NCBI GenBank assembly: GCA_030490835.1
Contig: CM059971.1
Location: forward strand, 25,847,817-25,911,816
Length of the DNA: 64,000 nucleotides
Direction of reading: 5' to 3'
Origin: Annona cherimola
Lineage: Eukaryota > Streptophyta > Magnoliopsida > Magnoliales > Annonaceae
Positions 47,750 to 58,867 of the stretch are shown here, in pieces (the first letter of the stretch is position 1; each line of letters starts with the position of its first letter). Made by a program: the position numbers and the translations under genes. Below the pieces are notes generated by a model. It saw only the letters and a list, made by a program, of their open reading frames with translations. It made no database searches and was not told where the DNA came from.

Positions 47750-48878
47750 GTTGTTTTCTTCACTTTTAAATGTATCTTTCTGGTAGAATGCAGATGAAAA
47801 TTTATCTTCACTTTTAACCCTTTATCTCTCGGCAACCAATTGAAGTTCAGCCTTTTTGATAGAGTTTAGGGTCATCATCTATGCATACCAAAACCTACAA
47901 ATTCAGCCTCAACTATTGAGCTTTTCGTTCAAACCTAAGAATGGGAGGCAGTACATTACTGTCAAGTTTTTTGAATATGGAATGAAGCTACGAAGGGTGA
48001 TCTTTTGTATATACATTTTAATGAAAGAGAAGATCAGTGATTTGATTTCATGGCTGATACAGGAGATGATTGGAATTCATCTTATGTTGTGGCCCAATTA
48101 TTTGCTCAACCTTCAATTCTTTTGGAAAATGACAATTTGGTGCATTCACACGCAGGGATATACTTTCTCATCAGTGGAGATCTTACTTAGGACTTGTCCA
48201 GTAACATCTAATGGGATGAGATTGGGATTTACATTATTTTTTTAATTTCCAATATTATTTTTCTCACTATTGATACAACTTTTCATTTTTGAATACATAA
48301 CAATCTTACCTTTTCCATTTTCACCAGGTGCTTCCAAATAGGCCACAGGTGGTTGCATCCTCATTTGCTACTAAGAGTTGAGTTGTTTAGATCAAAACCT
48401 TATTTTGTGAAAATAGACCAAATTAGCCTGATTTATGCAAATCATCTGGAACCGGGCTTATTCTGATGTAAGAAATGTGTGAAGTTTCTTTGAAGTTGTT
48501 GCCTTAGTGTTGTTATTTGTGTATTTTCTTCCTAAGGACATTAGTTCAATTGATGGGGTTGTGACTAGTTATTGTCTATAGAAATGTATCAATATTCAAT
48601 TGTAAGGTGGTTGAACAAACAAGATAGGATTTGTCTTTTAGGTTGGATCACTTCTGTAATGTTTCATAGAGGTTACATAGGAGTAATTATACTTGGTGTA
48701 AAATTGTTTTGTACATGAAGTTACGTTTTAGCTCAATCTAGGTTTGTTTTAGCATTCAGTTAAAATTATTTGCAATGATTAGCATACATGGAGGTGGAAG
48801 AACTCTGTACTGCTATAGTCTGGAATTTTTTGCTATTTCAATGGTTCAGATTTTTTGCTGTTTATGAGCTCACTACAA
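47750..48878. other. Host spacer without recognised gene
   Basis: Open stretches such as 47856-48245 exist, but their composition and lack of any known motif make them unconvincing. Likely intron or decayed gene sequence. Confidence 0.35.
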
Positions 48879-49028
48879 GCTTGGGAGGTTATTCATGTCA
48901 ATGCAGTTGAGAATGGACTTGTGACTAATCTATTCGTTGGTGATTCTTTGATGGAAATGTATACCAAAAGCAATCACTTGAATGAAATGAAACCAAAGGA
49001 TGTTGTTTCCTGGAGTACAATTAATTAA
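48879..49028 (+). pseudogene. Pentatricopeptide-repeat (PPR) protein fragment
   Basis: The frame from 48879 reads 'AWEVIHVNAVENGLVTNLFV' then 'GDSLMEMYTK' and 'MKPKDVVSWSTIN' before a stop at 49026. This is the classic PLS-type plant PPR pattern (G..IH....NG...N.FV..SLM.MY.K and M..KDVVSWSTI). About ten residues of the usual helix between the two parts are missing ('SNHLNE' only). Upstream frames are closed. PPR proteins bind organelle RNA; this is a roughly 49-residue relic with no sign of function. Confidence 0.75.
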
Positions 49029-49626
49029 CTGAAATAAAATCCATTTTCTTTCTTAGAATCACTTTCAAATAGTGACATAGATGGATCTGTTAAGTGATAG
49101 GTTGTTTCTTGTAACTTCCGCTTGTTATTTGATCACTTTGGAATAAGAAGAGATTTACAACTATTGAGCACTAACATGTCATCTAACTACAGGAGTGCAG
49201 AGTGAACAACACTAGAATGTGTTTCTTATTACTCAATTTGCTTTTGTATTTCTTTTAGCTAGCTTTCATTTGTTAATGTTCTAATAACATTTCCTCTTTC
49301 TTTTATATTTCTCAATCGAAATCTGCACATCAGCCTTAGGCACATCACATGGATGCATATGACTGTTATCTCAATTCCTTGAAGGACCTTATGCTTGCTA
49401 AGATTTTAGTTACAGTGAATGTTCTTACCCATGGATTAAGAGTGTTGCCTGATGTGATGGTAAATCATTGGGTTGTGTATTAAAGTCATGGGAACAACCT
49501 CTTCGAAATCATGGAGGTAAGGCTACATGTATCTCACCCTTCCCATGCCCATGGTTGCTCATGCACTGGGTACACCATTTTATTCCTATCTATGCAATTT
49601 TCGTGAAACTTAACCAAACTAGAATC
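49029..49626. other. Host spacer before element B
   Basis: Contains the second 85-bp repeat. A short plus-strand stretch around 49350-49485 looks vaguely protein-like but is not recognisable. Confidence 0.35.
49122..49206 (+). repeat. 85-bp direct repeat, copy 2
   Basis: Matches 47235-47319 through 'gcactaacatgtcatctaac' and on to 'gtgca-ag'. No inverted termini or ORF. It could be the trace of a local duplication. Confidence 0.8.
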
Positions 49627-49631
49627 TAAAT

Positions 49632-51405
49632 TGTTGGTCCCGAGTTGATGGCCTAACCCAAGAGGGGAGGGGTGAATTGGGTTCTTTAAAATTTCTTCTG
49701 TAAACTTAAAAATCTTAACCCCTTGAAAAAGTTAATCCCCTTTTTAAGCGAATGGAGAGCAAATAAGATAAAGCAGTAAAAATAAGTAGAACACAAGATT
49801 TATAGTGGTTCGGGCAAACCTTCCCTACTCCACTCTTCCAAGCTCACACTCCGTTGTGACTTGGGTTCCACTATGTATTCCAAGAATACACTTAGAGTCA
49901 CCGCTCTCTTCTAGATTCAAAGCTCTAGGGGGCATACACAACTAGAGCCACTTGCTCTCTTCTAGATTCAAAGCTCTAGGGGGCATACACAACTAGAGCC
50001 ACTTGCTCTCTTCTAGATTCAAAGCTCTAGGGGGCATATATATTCACTTGCACAAGTAGGTGATGAGTCTCACTCCAATCACACCCTACTTTGTATACAC
50101 TTGATCTTAGCTACTCAAGCTAAATCAAGATTTATACAACCAAATAAAGAAATGAATAAAAACTACACTTTACAGATTTGTGTAGGCAGTTTTGAGCTCG
50201 AGGAAGAAATCAGAAATAGCTTGAATGATGATTGTTGAAGCAACTTGCAGTTTGAAGCTCTTTCTTCCTTTGAAACACTCAAATATGGAGAAAAGATATT
50301 TGAAAGTCTTTCTTGCACTTCTTTTCTTTCTTTGATCTTTAGAGTAGTGTCTCTTGTGCTTCTCACGTTCATTTGAATGTCCTTTTATAGATAGAGGAAA
50401 ATATGAACGTTGTAGAAGTAGTTGGCGTGCAATAAATGAACTCCAACGGTCAAAAATTTGACCGTTATACTCCAAGTCGAAGATGAAGTCGACTTGGCCT
50501 GCGACTTGGCTTCCAAGTCGCACATGGAGTCGACTTGGCCTGCGACTTGGGTTCTTCAGAAACTCAAGTCTGAGACTTGGGTCGACTTGGCTTTCAGACT
50601 TCAACTCAAGTCGATCCTGAAGTCGACTTGGGTTGCGACTTGGCTTGGTCTATTGCAGAAACGCCTTGATCTTCTTGAAATGTCTTGAATCTTGCAAACC
50701 ATTTGAAAGCTTTGGGTCCTTGCACAATATATGTATGTTCCTTGCTTTGCTTTGGACTCACTGGGTCTTCATGACTTGGTTTTTACTCCATTTGGAAGCT
50801 AGCTTGAAGATTTGCTTTGAGCTTGATAGACTTGATTTGAACTTGAACTTGGATTCTCACTTTAAGAATAGTCTTTAAAGCTCATTTGTATGTGAGAAAC
50901 TTCAAATGGATGTCTTGGATATGCTTGAATCTTCATCTTGGACTTCAAAACTTCTCAAGTCGAAGTTGGAGTCGACCTGGTTTGCGACTTCGCCCAAGTC
51001 GCACTTTGGAGTCGACTTCGTCTGCGACTTCGCATCTTCGGGAGCCAGATTTCAACGCTGGACATTTTGTGTACTTCGAAGTCGATGCTGGAGTCGACTT
51101 CGTATGCGACTTGACTACCCAAGTCGCATGTGGAGTCGACTTGGCTTGTGACTTCACTCGTCAGAATTCCATTTTCAACTTTGTCCAGTTTTGGCTTGTT
51201 TGAAATCGTTAGTGGAGTCGACTTCACTATCGACTTCACTCCCAAGTCGAAGTTCAAGTCGACTCGAAGATCGACTTGACTTCTCTGCTTTCCTTAAACA
51301 CTTGGCAAACATATTAGTCATATATATATACTCAAACTAGTTCTTGTTAATCATCAAAACTCAATCCTTGGCCAATTTGTTTTATTTTGAACATTGTTTC
51401 CAACA
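49632..51405 (-). repeat. Element B 3' LTR (1774 bp)
   Basis: Essentially identical to the 5' LTR. It has three 51-bp units (49892-50044) against four in A, and ten GTCGAC sites at about 50480-51265 in U3. Confidence 0.97.
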
Positions 51406-51419
51406 ATCTCCCCCTTTTT
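51406..51419 (-). other. Element B polypurine tract
   Basis: Minus strand AAAAAGGGGGAGAT next to the 3' LTR. Confidence 0.88.
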
Positions 51420-51814
51420 GATGATTGACAAAACTTTATTTTGAGTTGATACCTTTCAAAAATTCAAACATGTTTATTTGAGAAAACAGAGTATATTCCT
51501 TGAACATATAATTTAGAGTTGAGAACTTTTTCAGAACATTAGTCATTTTGGCATAGAATATGTTTAAATACCTTTCAAGCCATATATTGAGTATTAATCA
51601 TTAAGAATACTTTGTATTTATAGAAATTGCAATCACTTATCAAATATATCAATCATATCAATCATAAACCAGTTATCATATCAAATAAACCAAACATCAT
51701 TTCATATATATGAAGTTTCATTACAGAATACAATGAAGCATAAATGAAACTATCCTAGATACAAACTACCCAACCCAAAAAAAACACTCAAATCTAACCT
51801 AAATCTAACCTATC

Positions 51815-51829
51815 TTTCTCCCCCTTTTT
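51815..51829 (-). other. Element B second polypurine tract
   Basis: Minus strand AAAAAGGGGGAGAA immediately downstream of the extra-gene stop, about 400 bp inside the main tract. Confidence 0.6.
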
Positions 51830-51830
51830 G

Positions 51831-53420
51831 TCAATCTATCAAAAATCGATCAACTTTTAATGATTTTGTGAATTGAAATTGTGAGATCGGATATAATATT
51901 GGTTTGATGGGACGATTTTGGGCAGATGAGTAGATGGAGATATCATGATCGGGAGATGCTGCTTTATGAACTGAACCCGATTCGTATGGATCGAGTTCGG
52001 GCATAGGCCTCTTCTTGTGACGTCCGGAGGCGAGGTGATATTTGATGGTACGCAGTTCCCGATCCATGTGATCTTGTCGGGAATGCATATCAGTGATAGC
52101 ATTCAGCACACCGGTCACTAGGCTAGTCATCCTATCTTCTTGATGACCCATAGCTTCCAAGATCTCGTTTTTGAGGCTTTGAAGTATAGCCATTTGATCT
52201 GAAGTAGGCGGCACATGTTCGGGTGCAACGGATCCTTGAGGAGAATGTGATCCGTGTGACAGAGGAGATGCAGGCCGTTCAGGTGATGCCTCGGGAGCTT
52301 GCTCCCCCTCAGCTTGTGCATTGTCCTCTTGTTCTTGGACTGGCTCGCCAAGCTTCTCTCGGATGCGATCATCCCTAAACTGCTCCAAATTGATTTTCAT
52401 GCGTTGGAGCAAAGCCTTGTTAATAGCGTTGGTTGTCTTGGGGACTTCAAATGGTTCCCCGTCAATGTCGAGCTCCACCCGCTCAAAAATCTTGGTGATC
52501 CAAGATCCATAAGGTAACACGCCTCTAGGATTGTCTTTCCTGGATGCTAAGGCTTCTAGGAATAGTCTGGGAAGACTGATCTTGACTTTGTTCACTAATT
52601 TCCACAAGATCATTGCTTCTTGTGGATTCAATTGATTCCTTCCGCCTCCTTTTGGCAAAATACAGTGGGCGATCAATAGACGGATAACCCTGAGTCTGGG
52701 AGAAAGATCCATGTAATGTAGGAATTTGGTGCCTGCATGGTACTTGTTGCTTTTGGTTAACTCATTGTAGATCTTGTCCATAGTTAGATCCTTGGGAAGC
52801 CTCTCTTCATCAAAAGGTACTTGAAGAATATTTCCAATTCTTCTCAAAGTTTCATCTTGATCTGGATAGTCGCTACTCCCAAAATTTATTTCAGTGCCTT
52901 TGACATAAGTGCAAAACTTGGTATTGTCCCATAAATAATAAAACTGTCTTGTGAGATCAGGATAGATCCGTTCATCGGATTTGAATAGTTGTATCCATCC
53001 TTGGAAATCCAACAACTCTTCTATGTCGAACTCATAGTCGTTGAGGAACTTGAAATCTATGATCTTAGGAATGAATACCTTTCGTTCATAGAAGTTTCTG
53101 TAGAAGCGACTATGCTGTAGCTCTGTCCTGAAATAAGTAGTGGGCATTTTTAGAACTTGCCCCTTCTTGATAGGAATCCTTGAAGAATACGAGCTTTCAG
53201 GTTGGCTTTCTGATCGTGGGGCTCTATCAGTTGACTGAGTTGTTGTCTGGAATCGAACCCGTCTACCCGTCGAGGTTGATGGTTCCTCTCTAACTCGTTT
53301 GGATGGAGTCCGTGCTCTTCTAGGAATATCTTCCTCTGTGGAGGATTGGGATGGCCTAGGCACTGGCCGTTGGATTGGCTTTTTGACTGCTAGTTTAGGA
53401 GTTTTAGCTTTTGGAGCCAT
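51831..53420 (-). CDS. Element B extra gene: 529-residue protein with a 'plant transposon protein'-like domain
   Basis: The frame is open 157 codons further upstream (to 53891), but that part translates the palindrome array and CT-rich leader. The ATG at 53420 (MAPKAK) matches A and is chosen. Layout is as in A: basic N-terminus with 'RRARTPSKRVRE' and 'RRVRFQ', then a globular domain ('FYERKVFIPKIIDF', 'DFQGWIQLF', 'FYYLWDN', 'YVKGTE', 'YMDLSPRLRVIRLLIAHC', 'PRGVLPYGSWITKI'). An acidic Pro-rich linker, a coiled coil and a basic tail follow. Roughly two thirds of residues match A, while the flanking pol proteins match almost completely. No signal peptide or transmembrane helix. Function unknown; nuclear or particle-associated roles are both possible. 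Confidence 0.8.
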   Translation of the reverse strand: MAPKAKTPKLAVKKPIQRPVPRPSQSSTEEDIPRRARTPSKRVREEPSTSTGRRVRFQTTTQSTDRAPRSESQPESSYSSRIPIKKGQVLKMPTTYFRTELQHSRFYRNFYERKVFIPKIIDFKFLNDYEFDIEELLDFQGWIQLFKSDERIYPDLTRQFYYLWDNTKFCTYVKGTEINFGSSDYPDQDETLRRIGNILQVPFDEERLPKDLTMDKIYNELTKSNKYHAGTKFLHYMDLSPRLRVIRLLIAHCILPKGGGRNQLNPQEAMILWKLVNKVKISLPRLFLEALASRKDNPRGVLPYGSWITKIFERVELDIDGEPFEVPKTTNAINKALLQRMKINLEQFRDDRIREKLGEPVQEQEDNAQAEGEQAPEASPERPASPLSHGSHSPQGSVAPEHVPPTSDQMAILQSLKNEILEAMGHQEDRMTSLVTGVLNAITDMHSRQDHMDRELRTIKYHLASGRHKKRPMPELDPYESGSVHKAASPDHDISIYSSAQNRPIKPILYPISQFQFTKSLKVDRFLID

Positions 53421-53707
53421 TGAAATTGGAGTTTTGGAGTTTGGAATCTGTGAGAGAAAAAGAAAATGGAGATTTGAAAGAACTTTGAGAGAGAGAGCTG
53501 AGAGAGTTGGGAGAGAACAAGAGAGAGAGAGAGACGGAGAGGGTCGCCGGAGGAGAGAGGAGTTGCCGGAAATGGAGGTTGTCAGAGAGAAAAGGGAAAA
53601 CAGATTTTGTCGCCGGAGGGGAAAAACAGAGAGGAGAAGGCGCGGGAAAATGAGAGAGAAGAAGAGAGAAAGGGAAGAAGAGAAGAGATGCGGAAGTCGG
53701 ACGGTCG
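53421..53707 (-). promoter_or_regulatory. Pyrimidine-rich leader of the element B extra gene
   Basis: On the sense strand a run of 'ctctctctct' and 'ctccggcg' blocks spans nearly 290 bp up to ATGGCT. It resembles the 5' leader of a cellular plant gene, with the same style as in A but substantially diverged. Confidence 0.5.
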
Positions 53708-53890
53708 CGCTCGCGGAGTCGACTTGCCCTAGGCGAAGTCGACTTCGGCCCCTCGGAGTCGACTTCGTTATTGAAGCGGAGTCGACTTCGCTCCTGTGGA
53801 GTCGACTTCGCTCCTGAAGCAGAGTCGACTTCACTTTCCCAAGTCGACTTGGCCGAGTCGACTTGGCTCCCATGGAGTCGACTTGACCCA
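53708..53890 (-). promoter_or_regulatory. Internal GTCGAC array between pol and the extra gene (element B)
   Basis: Nine GTCGAC sites in about 180 bp, denser than in the LTR, immediately downstream of pol and upstream of the leader. Confidence 0.65.
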
Positions 53891-53933
53891 TCAGTTTTGC
53901 CTTTTCAAATTTTGGTTTCTTGTTTTATTTTTC

Positions 53934-56900
53934 CTAATTTAGCTCTATCATCCCCATATCATTCCTAATTTTATAAAATGATTCTTTGGCTAATGGTTTG
54001 GTAAAGATATCAGCAATTTGGTCTTCTGTTTTCACATATTCTAGGCATACATCATGATTCTCAACATGCTCACGAATAAAGTGATGTCTTACATCAATAT
54101 GTTTGGTTCTAGAATGCAAGACTGGATTTTTAGTCAAACAAATTGCACTTGTATTATCACATCTAATAGGAATATCAACATAATCAATACCATAGTCTTT
54201 CAACTGTTGTTTCATCCAAAGTAGTTGGGCACAACAACTACCGGCGGCTATGTACTCGGCTTCCGCAGTAGATAGTGCAACACTTGTTTGTTTTCTTGAA
54301 TGCCATGAAACTAGCATATGTCCAAGAAATTGACAAGTTCCACTGGTACTTTTTCTATCTACTTTATATCCGGCAAAGTCTGCATCCGAATAGCCGATTA
54401 GATCAAAGGTTGACCCCTTTGGATACCATAGTCCAAGGTTTGTAGTTTTTATCAAATATTTAAAAATTCTTTTTACAGCAAGTAGGTGTGATTCTTTGGG
54501 ACATGCTTGAAATCTAGAGCACATACAAACACTAAATAAGATATCGGGTCTAGAAGCAGTTAAATATAACAAGGATCCAATCATGCTTCTATAGAGCTTT
54601 TGATCGATACTTTTACCGTTTTCGTCCGTGTCGATCTTGATTGTAGAGCTCATTGGAGTGTTTGCCCCTTTGCTATTCTGCATTCCGAATCTCTTGAGCA
54701 TTTCTTTGACATACTTGGACTGGTTCAAAAATATTCCTTCACTTTGTTGCTTGATTTGCAGTCCAAGGAAGAAATTTAATTCTCCCATCATGCTCATTTC
54801 GAATTCGCTCTGCATTATCTTAGAAAACTCTTGACAAAGTTTTTCGTCAGTAGCACCAAATATTATGTCATCCACATAAATTTGTACAATCAAAATATTT
54901 TTATTTTTGTACTTAATGAACAAAGTAGTGTCTACTTTCCCTCTTTGAAACTCATGATCAATCAAGAAACTATTTAACCTTTCGTACCAAGCTCTTGGTG
55001 CTTGTTTTAGTCCATATAATGCTTTGGTTAATTTATAAACATACTTTGATTGATCCTTTTCTTCAAAACCAGGGGGTTGTTCAACATATACTTCTTCATT
55101 CAAATAACCATTCAAAAATGCGCTTTTTACATCCATTTGAAACAATTTGAAGTTCATATGAGAAGCAAATGCTAGTAGGATGCGTATGGCTTCTAATCTA
55201 GCCACGGGTGCATATGATTCTTCAAAATCAATTCCTTCTTCTTGGGAATACCCTTTGGCTACTAACCTTGCCTTGTTTCTAATTACAAGACCGCTTTCGT
55301 CTAATTTGTTCCTAAATACCCATTTTGTACCAATGACTGTATGATTGTTTGGTCTAGGAACTAAATGCCATACATTGTTTCTTTCGAATTGATTTAGCTC
55401 TTCTTGCATTGAAATAACCCAATTTTCATCATTAAGAGCTTGTTCAATGGTATTTGGTTCAATTTTCGATACAAACGCATATTGGCCATAAACGTTTTGT
55501 TTTGATCTTCTAGTTTTTACTCCTTCATATATGTTTCCAATAACTTGTTCAATTGGATGGGCATTTTTAAATTTTAAATCAGTTGGAGGTTTGTAAGAGT
55601 CATTACCTTCACTTACCTCTTCCTCCTCTGGATTTTCTGGCTTGAGCTCGAGTTCCTTTGGTTGTTCTTTGCCTTTTGTCTCATCTGCATCACTTAGTTC
55701 ATTCTCCTTTCTCGGAGTTTGGTTAAATTCATCAAATACAACATGTATAGATTCTTCTACAACTTGATTTCGTTTATTGAATACTCTATATGCTTTGCTA
55801 TTTGATGAATAACCAAGGAATATAGCCTCATCACTTTTGGCATCTAATTTTCCCAAGTTGACTTTTCCATTGTTTAAAACATAACATGTACATCCAAAAA
55901 CATGAAAATAAGATATATTTGGTTTCCTTCCTTTCCAAAGTTCATATGGAGTCTTTTTCAAGATTGCTCGAATGGTAACACGATTCAAAACATGACAAGC
56001 TGTACTCACAGCTTCACCCCAAAATTTCTTGGATAGATTGTTCTCATTTAGCATAGTTCTAGCCATCTCTTGTATAGTTCTATTTTTCCTTTCAACTACT
56101 CCATTTTGTTGTGGAGTTCTTGGTGCAGAAAATGTGTGGTGAATTCCTTTTTCATTACAAAATTCCATGAATCGTTTGTTTTCGAATTCGCCACCATGAT
56201 CGCTTCTTATGGTCACAATAGTACTCTGTTTTTCATTTTGCACCAAATTCACAAAAGTTGCAAACATAGAGAAGGCTTCATCTTTACTAGCTAAGAGAAT
56301 TATCCAAGTGAATCTTGAAAAATCATCAACTATGACAAATACATATTTCTTTCCACCAATGGTTAGAATGTCGGATGGCCCGTATAGATCCATATGTAAT
56401 AATTCAAGTGGCTTTGTGGTGGAAATTTCCTTTTTGGTAGAGAAAGGCATCTTGTGTTGTTTTGATAATTGACATGCCTTGCAAATTTTGTCTTTGTCAT
56501 ATTTCAACTTTGGTAATCCTTCTACCAAATTCTTTTTCCAAAGGGTCTTTATATTTCCCATGTTTACATGTCCAAGCCTTTTATGCCAAACCCATGGATC
56601 ATTATCAATGGCCATAAGACATTGACCATTCAATTCATCAAGTGAAACCAAATAAACATTTCCATGTCGTTTACCACTAAACATGATATGTTCTCCATCA
56701 AATACATTACATATAGATGATTCAAACACAACTTTATATCCTTTATCACATAATTGGCTAATACTCATTAAATTGTGTTTGAGTCCTTCAACAAACAAAA
56801 CATCTTCCATGCATGCATTTGAGGTACTAAGTATATTTCCTTTACCTTTAATTTTACCTTTTTCATTATTTCCAAAGGCAACCATTCCATCGTTGCAAGG

Positions 56901-56960
56901 CTTAAGTTTATGAAACAAACTTCTTTCACCGGTCATATGCCTTGAACAACCGCTATCCAT
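53934..56960 (-). CDS. pol: Element B pol: protease, integrase, reverse transcriptase, RNase H
   Basis: 1008 residues from the protease Met, collinear with A. All active-site motifs are present: MDSG; HKRLGH with CKAC; DLYGP, SDHGGEF and VVERKNR in DD35E spacing; QMDVKSAF and YVDD; SDADFAG and AEAEYIA. Only a small number of substitutions separate it from A pol. The frame is +1 to gag, whose TAA lies at 57019-57021; the pol frame is open from a few codons before that stop. It encodes the replication and integration enzymes and appears functional. Confidence 0.95.
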   Translation of the reverse strand: MDSGCSRHMTGERSLFHKLKPCNDGMVAFGNNEKGKIKGKGNILSTSNACMEDVLFVEGLKHNLMSISQLCDKGYKVVFESSICNVFDGEHIMFSGKRHGNVYLVSLDELNGQCLMAIDNDPWVWHKRLGHVNMGNIKTLWKKNLVEGLPKLKYDKDKICKACQLSKQHKMPFSTKKEISTTKPLELLHMDLYGPSDILTIGGKKYVFVIVDDFSRFTWIILLASKDEAFSMFATFVNLVQNEKQSTIVTIRSDHGGEFENKRFMEFCNEKGIHHTFSAPRTPQQNGVVERKNRTIQEMARTMLNENNLSKKFWGEAVSTACHVLNRVTIRAILKKTPYELWKGRKPNISYFHVFGCTCYVLNNGKVNLGKLDAKSDEAIFLGYSSNSKAYRVFNKRNQVVEESIHVVFDEFNQTPRKENELSDADETKGKEQPKELELKPENPEEEEVSEGNDSYKPPTDLKFKNAHPIEQVIGNIYEGVKTRRSKQNVYGQYAFVSKIEPNTIEQALNDENWVISMQEELNQFERNNVWHLVPRPNNHTVIGTKWVFRNKLDESGLVIRNKARLVAKGYSQEEGIDFEESYAPVARLEAIRILLAFASHMNFKLFQMDVKSAFLNGYLNEEVYVEQPPGFEEKDQSKYVYKLTKALYGLKQAPRAWYERLNSFLIDHEFQRGKVDTTLFIKYKNKNILIVQIYVDDIIFGATDEKLCQEFSKIMQSEFEMSMMGELNFFLGLQIKQQSEGIFLNQSKYVKEMLKRFGMQNSKGANTPMSSTIKIDTDENGKSIDQKLYRSMIGSLLYLTASRPDILFSVCMCSRFQACPKESHLLAVKRIFKYLIKTTNLGLWYPKGSTFDLIGYSDADFAGYKVDRKSTSGTCQFLGHMLVSWHSRKQTSVALSTAEAEYIAAGSCCAQLLWMKQQLKDYGIDYVDIPIRCDNTSAICLTKNPVLHSRTKHIDVRHHFIREHVENHDVCLEYVKTEDQIADIFTKPLAKESFYKIRNDMGMIELN

Positions 56961-57018
56961 GAACCATTCATTGTTTGCCTTTGCCTTAAAACATGTCTGA
57001 AAAATAAGGAAATAAATC

Positions 57019-58821
57019 TTATCTTTTTGGTACCCATTTTATGGGTCCATTTGGGTTAGTAATAGAATCTAATCTAAGTTGATCTAACTTTGAAAGCCCA
57101 AATCTTGTGTTTCTTGGAACCCAAACTAATTTAACACCACGGTCATATAGTTTCTTAAAATTACATTTGTAAGTTTTATGACCCATCTTATTGCAGAAAT
57201 TACAAGCCAAAGGTAATCTTGGAGTAGGTCTCCAAGCATGCAAAGGTTCAATCATTGGTCTTCTAGTCCACTTAAAATTTTTCTTTTGTGGCTTGTATAT
57301 AGATGTATTTTTAGTTTGATTTTTCTCAAGTATTTGTTCATTTGATTTGCTACTTTCTCCTTGCTCAAATGTATGATACCCAAGACCTCTTTTATGTGTT
57401 TGGGAGGTCATATTCAGAAACATTTTAACATTTTCTCCTGGATTAGAGAACTTAGCTAATGATTCATTTAATGATTTGTTCTCCATTTTCAGCGATTCAG
57501 TTTCATCTTTCAATTTGACTAATCTTTCTGCAAGTTTACCATTTACAATTATTGTTGCATCACATTGTCTCTTCTTAATTGTAAACCTGCTTCCTAATTT
57601 CTTCATTTCTTCATATAATGAATCATATGCAGTTTGTAGTTCATCTAATTCAGTACATTTGAGGCATTCATGAGAGGAAGAATAACTTGAATTAGAAAGG
57701 GAGAGTTTGGAACTTACCTCTTCATTGCTTGTGTCTTTTGTTGAGGTAATTTGTTCTCCTTGCTCGATTTGTGCCATGCAGCAAATTCTTGCACATTCTT
57801 CCGCCTCTATGTCATCGGTTGAGAAGCTACTCGTCGTAGATTCTTCATCATTTACGTACATGCCTCTTCCTTTGTATTTCTGGAATCTTCTATTGTACCC
57901 TCGATCCTTTCTTTGTTCTTTTGCCTTGATTTCTTCGGGAGTTGGACATTGAGCCTGCATATGTCCCGAACCGCCGCATCGGTAGCACTTGGTTGATTCT
58001 TTCTTCTTCTCTTGGGGAGTTCTTTCTTTGAAGCTTCTGAAATTTTTGCCTTTCCTCACAAATTTTCTGAATCGTTTTGTGAGTAGAGCAATCTCGTCGT
58101 CATTTTGAGAAGAAGATGTGTCATCGGTGTCTTGTGCGGCTTTTAAGGCAATTGCTCTTTTGCCCCTGTGTTGATCTTCATTCCTTTTCTTAATTAGCTC
58201 ATGTGACATAAGTGAGCTAATTAAGTTTTCAAGCTTCAGCGTGTTGAGGTCTTTGGCTTCTTCAATTGCAGTGATCTTTGGAGTCCATGATTCGGGTAGA
58301 GCTCTTAAAATCTTCATGACCTGCTCAGATTCAGATATTGCTTTTCCAAGACCTTTTAAAGCATTAGTAATCTTAGAGAATCTAGCAAACATTTCAGAAA
58401 TATTTTCTGTTTCTAGCATTCTAAAGTTCTCTAGTTCTCCAATCAAAATATTCCTTCTCGTCCCTTGGACTTGAGAAGTTCCTTCGTAGATAGAGGTTAG
58501 TGTATCCCATATCTCTTTGGCGGTTAAGCAAGAAGATATTCTATCGTACTCAGAAGCAGTGAGAGCACAAAATAAGGAGTTCATAGCTTTGGCATTGCTC
58601 TTCACTATTCTTACTTCCTCATCGGTCCATTTGGAAGCTCGTTCATCGGTAGGCAGTGTTACTCCATCTTGGATAGCAATCCAAGAGTCCATATCGGTAG
58701 CCATGATGAGTTGCTTCATGCGAAGCTTCCAATATCCAAAATTGTTCCCATCAAACAACGGTGGCCTTGTAAAGGATTGGCCTTCAGCAAATGCGGGAAC
58801 GGAAGTAGATTGGGATGCCAT
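57019..58821 (-). CDS. gag: Element B gag, intact
   Basis: 600 residues starting [11 protein letters not shown]. The N-terminal two fifths are the copia capsid region ('[17 protein letters not shown]', '[14 protein letters not shown]', '[15 protein letters not shown]'). A zinc knuckle [14 protein letters not shown] lies at about 279-292. Then come an acidic Ser/Thr-rich linker and a heptad-like stretch near 400-450 ('[11 protein letters not shown]' to '[17 protein letters not shown]'). A second knuckle [14 protein letters not shown] is at 540-553. It forms the particle and packages RNA. Two knuckles about 250 residues apart is notable. It is the only undamaged gag in the window. Confidence 0.94.
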   Translation of the reverse strand: MASQSTSVPAFAEGQSFTRPPLFDGNNFGYWKLRMKQLIMATDMDSWIAIQDGVTLPTDERASKWTDEEVRIVKSNAKAMNSLFCALTASEYDRISSCLTAKEIWDTLTSIYEGTSQVQGTRRNILIGELENFRMLETENISEMFARFSKITNALKGLGKAISESEQVMKILRALPESWTPKITAIEEAKDLNTLKLENLISSLMSHELIKKRNEDQHRGKRAIALKAAQDTDDTSSSQNDDEIALLTKRFRKFVRKGKNFRSFKERTPQEKKKESTKCYRCGGSGHMQAQCPTPEEIKAKEQRKDRGYNRRFQKYKGRGMYVNDEESTTSSFSTDDIEAEECARICCMAQIEQGEQITSTKDTSNEEVSSKLSLSNSSYSSSHECLKCTELDELQTAYDSLYEEMKKLGSRFTIKKRQCDATIIVNGKLAERLVKLKDETESLKMENKSLNESLAKFSNPGENVKMFLNMTSQTHKRGLGYHTFEQGESSKSNEQILEKNQTKNTSIYKPQKKNFKWTRRPMIEPLHAWRPTPRLPLACNFCNKMGHKTYKCNFKKLYDRGVKLVWVPRNTRFGLSKLDQLRLDSITNPNGPIKWVPKR

Positions 58822-58855
58822 TTCAATAAGATCTCTTTGATAAACTCAAAGACCT

Positions 58856-58867
58856 GCTCTGATACCA
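58856..58867 (-). other. Element B primer-binding site
   Basis: Minus strand TGGTATCAGAGC two bases from the LTR, complementary to initiator tRNA-Met. Confidence 0.92.

Noticed and set aside
47856..48245. 129-codon plus-strand frame in the host interval
   Set aside because: No motif, no leader or splice context, and composition like intron.
53421..53891. N-terminal extension making the element B extra protein 686 residues
   Set aside because: The extension translates the palindrome array and CT-rich leader, and A has no equivalent. Both proteins align from MAPK.
57000..57060. A spliced gag-pol message using the 'tatttttcag' acceptor
   Set aside because: The only plausible donor in front gives an intron of about 45 bases, shorter than plant introns normally are. 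Frameshifting is simpler.
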